From: Sphaerospermopsis sp. SIO1G1
GTDB lineage: Bacteria; Cyanobacteriota; Cyanobacteriia; Cyanobacteriales; Nostocaceae
DNA length: 64,000 nt
Assembly (NCBI GenBank): GCA_010672785.1
Contig: JAAHFX010000014.1
Span: 149,719 to 213,718 of the forward strand
Direction of reading: 5' to 3'
How positions within the stretch are numbered: position 1 is the first letter of the stretch; each line of letters starts with the position of its first letter. Both the position numbers and the translations under genes were made by a program. The notes beneath the pieces were generated by a model, which saw only the letters and a list, made by a program, of their open reading frames with translations, had not been told where the DNA came from and made no database searches. Positions 62,656 through 64,000 of the stretch are shown piece after piece.

Positions 62656-63561
62656 TCATCTCTTCTGACTGATCCAATCTAAAATTATTTTGTTCACTTG
62701 TTCTGGTGATTCATCATGGGGACAGTGTCCTACTTCTTCTAAATAAAAAACTTCCAATTTCTCATTATATTGGGCAAATTCTGTAGCTAATTTTGGGGGA
62801 ACGAATTTATCTTTTCGCCCCCAAATCAATAACATAGGGATTTTTATATTTGGTAAAATCTTTTTTACACTGGGACTAAAGTTATTGCTAGTGCTGGCTT
62901 TAAATAAAGCAATAAAAGCACGAGCAGAATCTCTATCTTGAGGTGGTTTAGCCAGAATGTCTATTAATTCTTCTGAAATAGCTTCAGGTTTGGTATAAGC
63001 AAGACTTGCCCAACGTCTTAATACAACTGGTTGACGTATTATTTTAAATAGCGGTTTTAGCAATAGGGGTGAAGAAAAGATACTTTTAATTGCTGCTACG
63101 ACTGGATACAAAAAATCAGGAACAGCTTCCTGTTCCAAGCTGGGATCAGGTAAACTCATCATTATTACACCTTTGACCATATCTGGATGGGCATCAGCGG
63201 CAGCCAAGCTGACTAAAGAACCAAGTGAATTACCAATTAGTATTATGGGTTGGCGGATAAATGCTTGCCAAAACTCATAAACTTGTTCTACCCAAAGTTC
63301 AACGCTGTAGTTAGCTGGGACTTTTTCAGAAGCACCGAATCCCAACATATCTAAAGCATAGACTGTATTAGACTCACCTAAAATTTCTAGATTATACCTC
63401 CAATGACCAATAGAAGCTCCAAAACCATGTAACAACATCAATGGGGTAGAATGATGATGATTAACAAGAGGACGAATATAAGTGTAACGGATTTGCCAAC
63501 CTCTCCATACCCAATCCCTTTGATTACCTACACGCTGTTGCCAAGATAACCCAGTATTCAC
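62656..63561 (-). CDS. Alpha/beta hydrolase
   Basis: A 301-residue alpha/beta hydrolase. HGFGASIGHWRYN is the oxyanion-hole motif; GNSLGS carries the nucleophile Ser; LIWGRKDKFVP precedes the acid; VGHCPHDESPEQV has the catalytic His. This is a Ser-nucleophile enzyme, unlike the Asp-type hydrolase at 7368. Similar proteins are found in cyanobacteria and plastids, often close to pheophytinase-like esterases. Substrate unknown. Preceded by an AT-rich promoter region; a CACCCCCTCA array abuts its stop. Confidence 0.92.
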   Translation of the reverse strand: MNTGLSWQQRVGNQRDWVWRGWQIRYTYIRPLVNHHHSTPLMLLHGFGASIGHWRYNLEILGESNTVYALDMLGFGASEKVPANYSVELWVEQVYEFWQAFIRQPIILIGNSLGSLVSLAAADAHPDMVKGVIMMSLPDPSLEQEAVPDFLYPVVAAIKSIFSSPLLLKPLFKIIRQPVVLRRWASLAYTKPEAISEELIDILAKPPQDRDSARAFIALFKASTSNNFSPSVKKILPNIKIPMLLIWGRKDKFVPPKLATEFAQYNEKLEVFYLEEVGHCPHDESPEQVNKIILDWISQKR

Positions 63562-64000
63562 ATATTCCTCCCCATAAATTCTTGTCCTCAGCTACAACTA
63601 CTATAATTGGTAGTTAGGGTTTACTGGAAAAGTCTTGTTGTGGGAATAGGGAATAGGGAACAGGGAACAGTTTTCAGAGGGAAAGTGAACAAGATATTAC
63701 CTAAAATTTGTTCACATTGATTCAAAAAGCCCTGGTTAGCAATGAATAACCATGAAATCCAATGCTTAAAACCCAATGCAGTCTATATTTCAAACCTTAT
63801 ATATCAATATGTTAAGGTTTAGTCGTAATGATTATTAACTTTATCCAAGATTGTGTAATTTAGATTAACTAATTTAGGGAAATCTGATCAAAGTTAGTAA
63901 AATAACAAATAATGTAGCAGAGTAACCGAACATTATATGAATTAGTTACCCTAGCTAAGATAAACTCATTCGATATACTTTTTCAAGTATTGAGTTAGTC
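63562..64000. other. Right-edge region
   Basis: No gene. A family B MITE-like copy lies at 63614-63734, starting TTAGGGTTTACTGGAAAAGT and ending CAAAAAGCCCTGG. The remainder, AT-rich, may be an upstream region for a gene beyond the window edge. Confidence 0.5.
63614..63734. mobile_element. MITE-like element, family B (copy 5, short)
   Basis: Ends TTAGGGTTTACTGGAAAAGT and TTCAAAAAGCCCTGG are diverged versions of the family ends. GAATAGG heptamers lie inside. 121 bp, non-coding. Confidence 0.5.

Overview
The window looks like chromosome from a filamentous, heterocyst-type cyanobacterium (order Nostocales, Anabaena/Nostoc/Dolichospermum-like). The evidence is low GC, many HIP1 octamers (GCGATCGC), heptameric short tandem repeats (STRRs) in many intergenic spaces, and cyanobacterial marker genes: petC-petA, ndhH, psb34, ycf35, crr7-like, sasA, ictB, tocopherol cyclase and a thiO-thiG fusion. 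The genus is an inference; no rRNA is present.

Layout. 1-4663: a 287-bp tandem duplication runs into the stop codon of a 1351-residue protein with three TIR domains and 14 near-identical WD40 repeats; it is the strongest candidate for an unusual conflict or defence system. 4752-6000: operon DUF2997 - ycf35 - ferredoxin. 6475-8930: small repeats, an OGFr-like protein, an alpha/beta hydrolase and a DUF3067 protein. 9114-10924: petC-petA with a possible 34-codon leader ORF and a clear terminator. 11021-11583: DUF433/DUF5615 toxin-antitoxin-like pair. 12034-16790: M20 amidohydrolase, SET protein, CHASE2-Ser/Thr kinase and a small membrane protein. 17467-23658: tocopherol cyclase, tRNA-Arg(CCU), citramalate synthase, 2Fe-2S ferredoxin, a low-complexity membrane protein and ThiO-ThiG.

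23820-25577 is a second defence-like locus: an SMC/ABC-type AAA ATPase with a small PD-(D/E)XK-like partner. Then come psb34, a TPR protein, a double-ATPase peptide ABC protein, rsmH, a 5'-truncated remnant of a type ISP restriction-modification protein, ndhH, two glycosyltransferase-type genes, a MidA-type methyltransferase, a 31-residue membrane peptide, a beta-hydroxyacid dehydrogenase, ssb, a GT32-like transferase, a duplicated-domain unknown protein next to a pentapeptide-repeat protein, and an SLH lipoprotein.

45997-64000 is mostly housekeeping and signalling: sasA, crr7-like, DUF2854, a response regulator, ppk1, a histidine kinase, a 753-residue repeat protein, hslO, pgk, a universal stress protein, ictB, ilvH, a BON-like protein and a second alpha/beta hydrolase.

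Intergenic DNA is rich in short non-autonomous elements. One family of about 90-155 bp ends in GGACTTACGCA-type inverted repeats (eight copies). A second family starts TTAGGGYTTGCTGAA. A 160-bp element has perfect 19-bp inverted ends around a terminator hairpin. Many annotated starts were moved inward from the longest frame to ATG/GTG codons with better family agreement or ribosome-binding sites; each case is stated.
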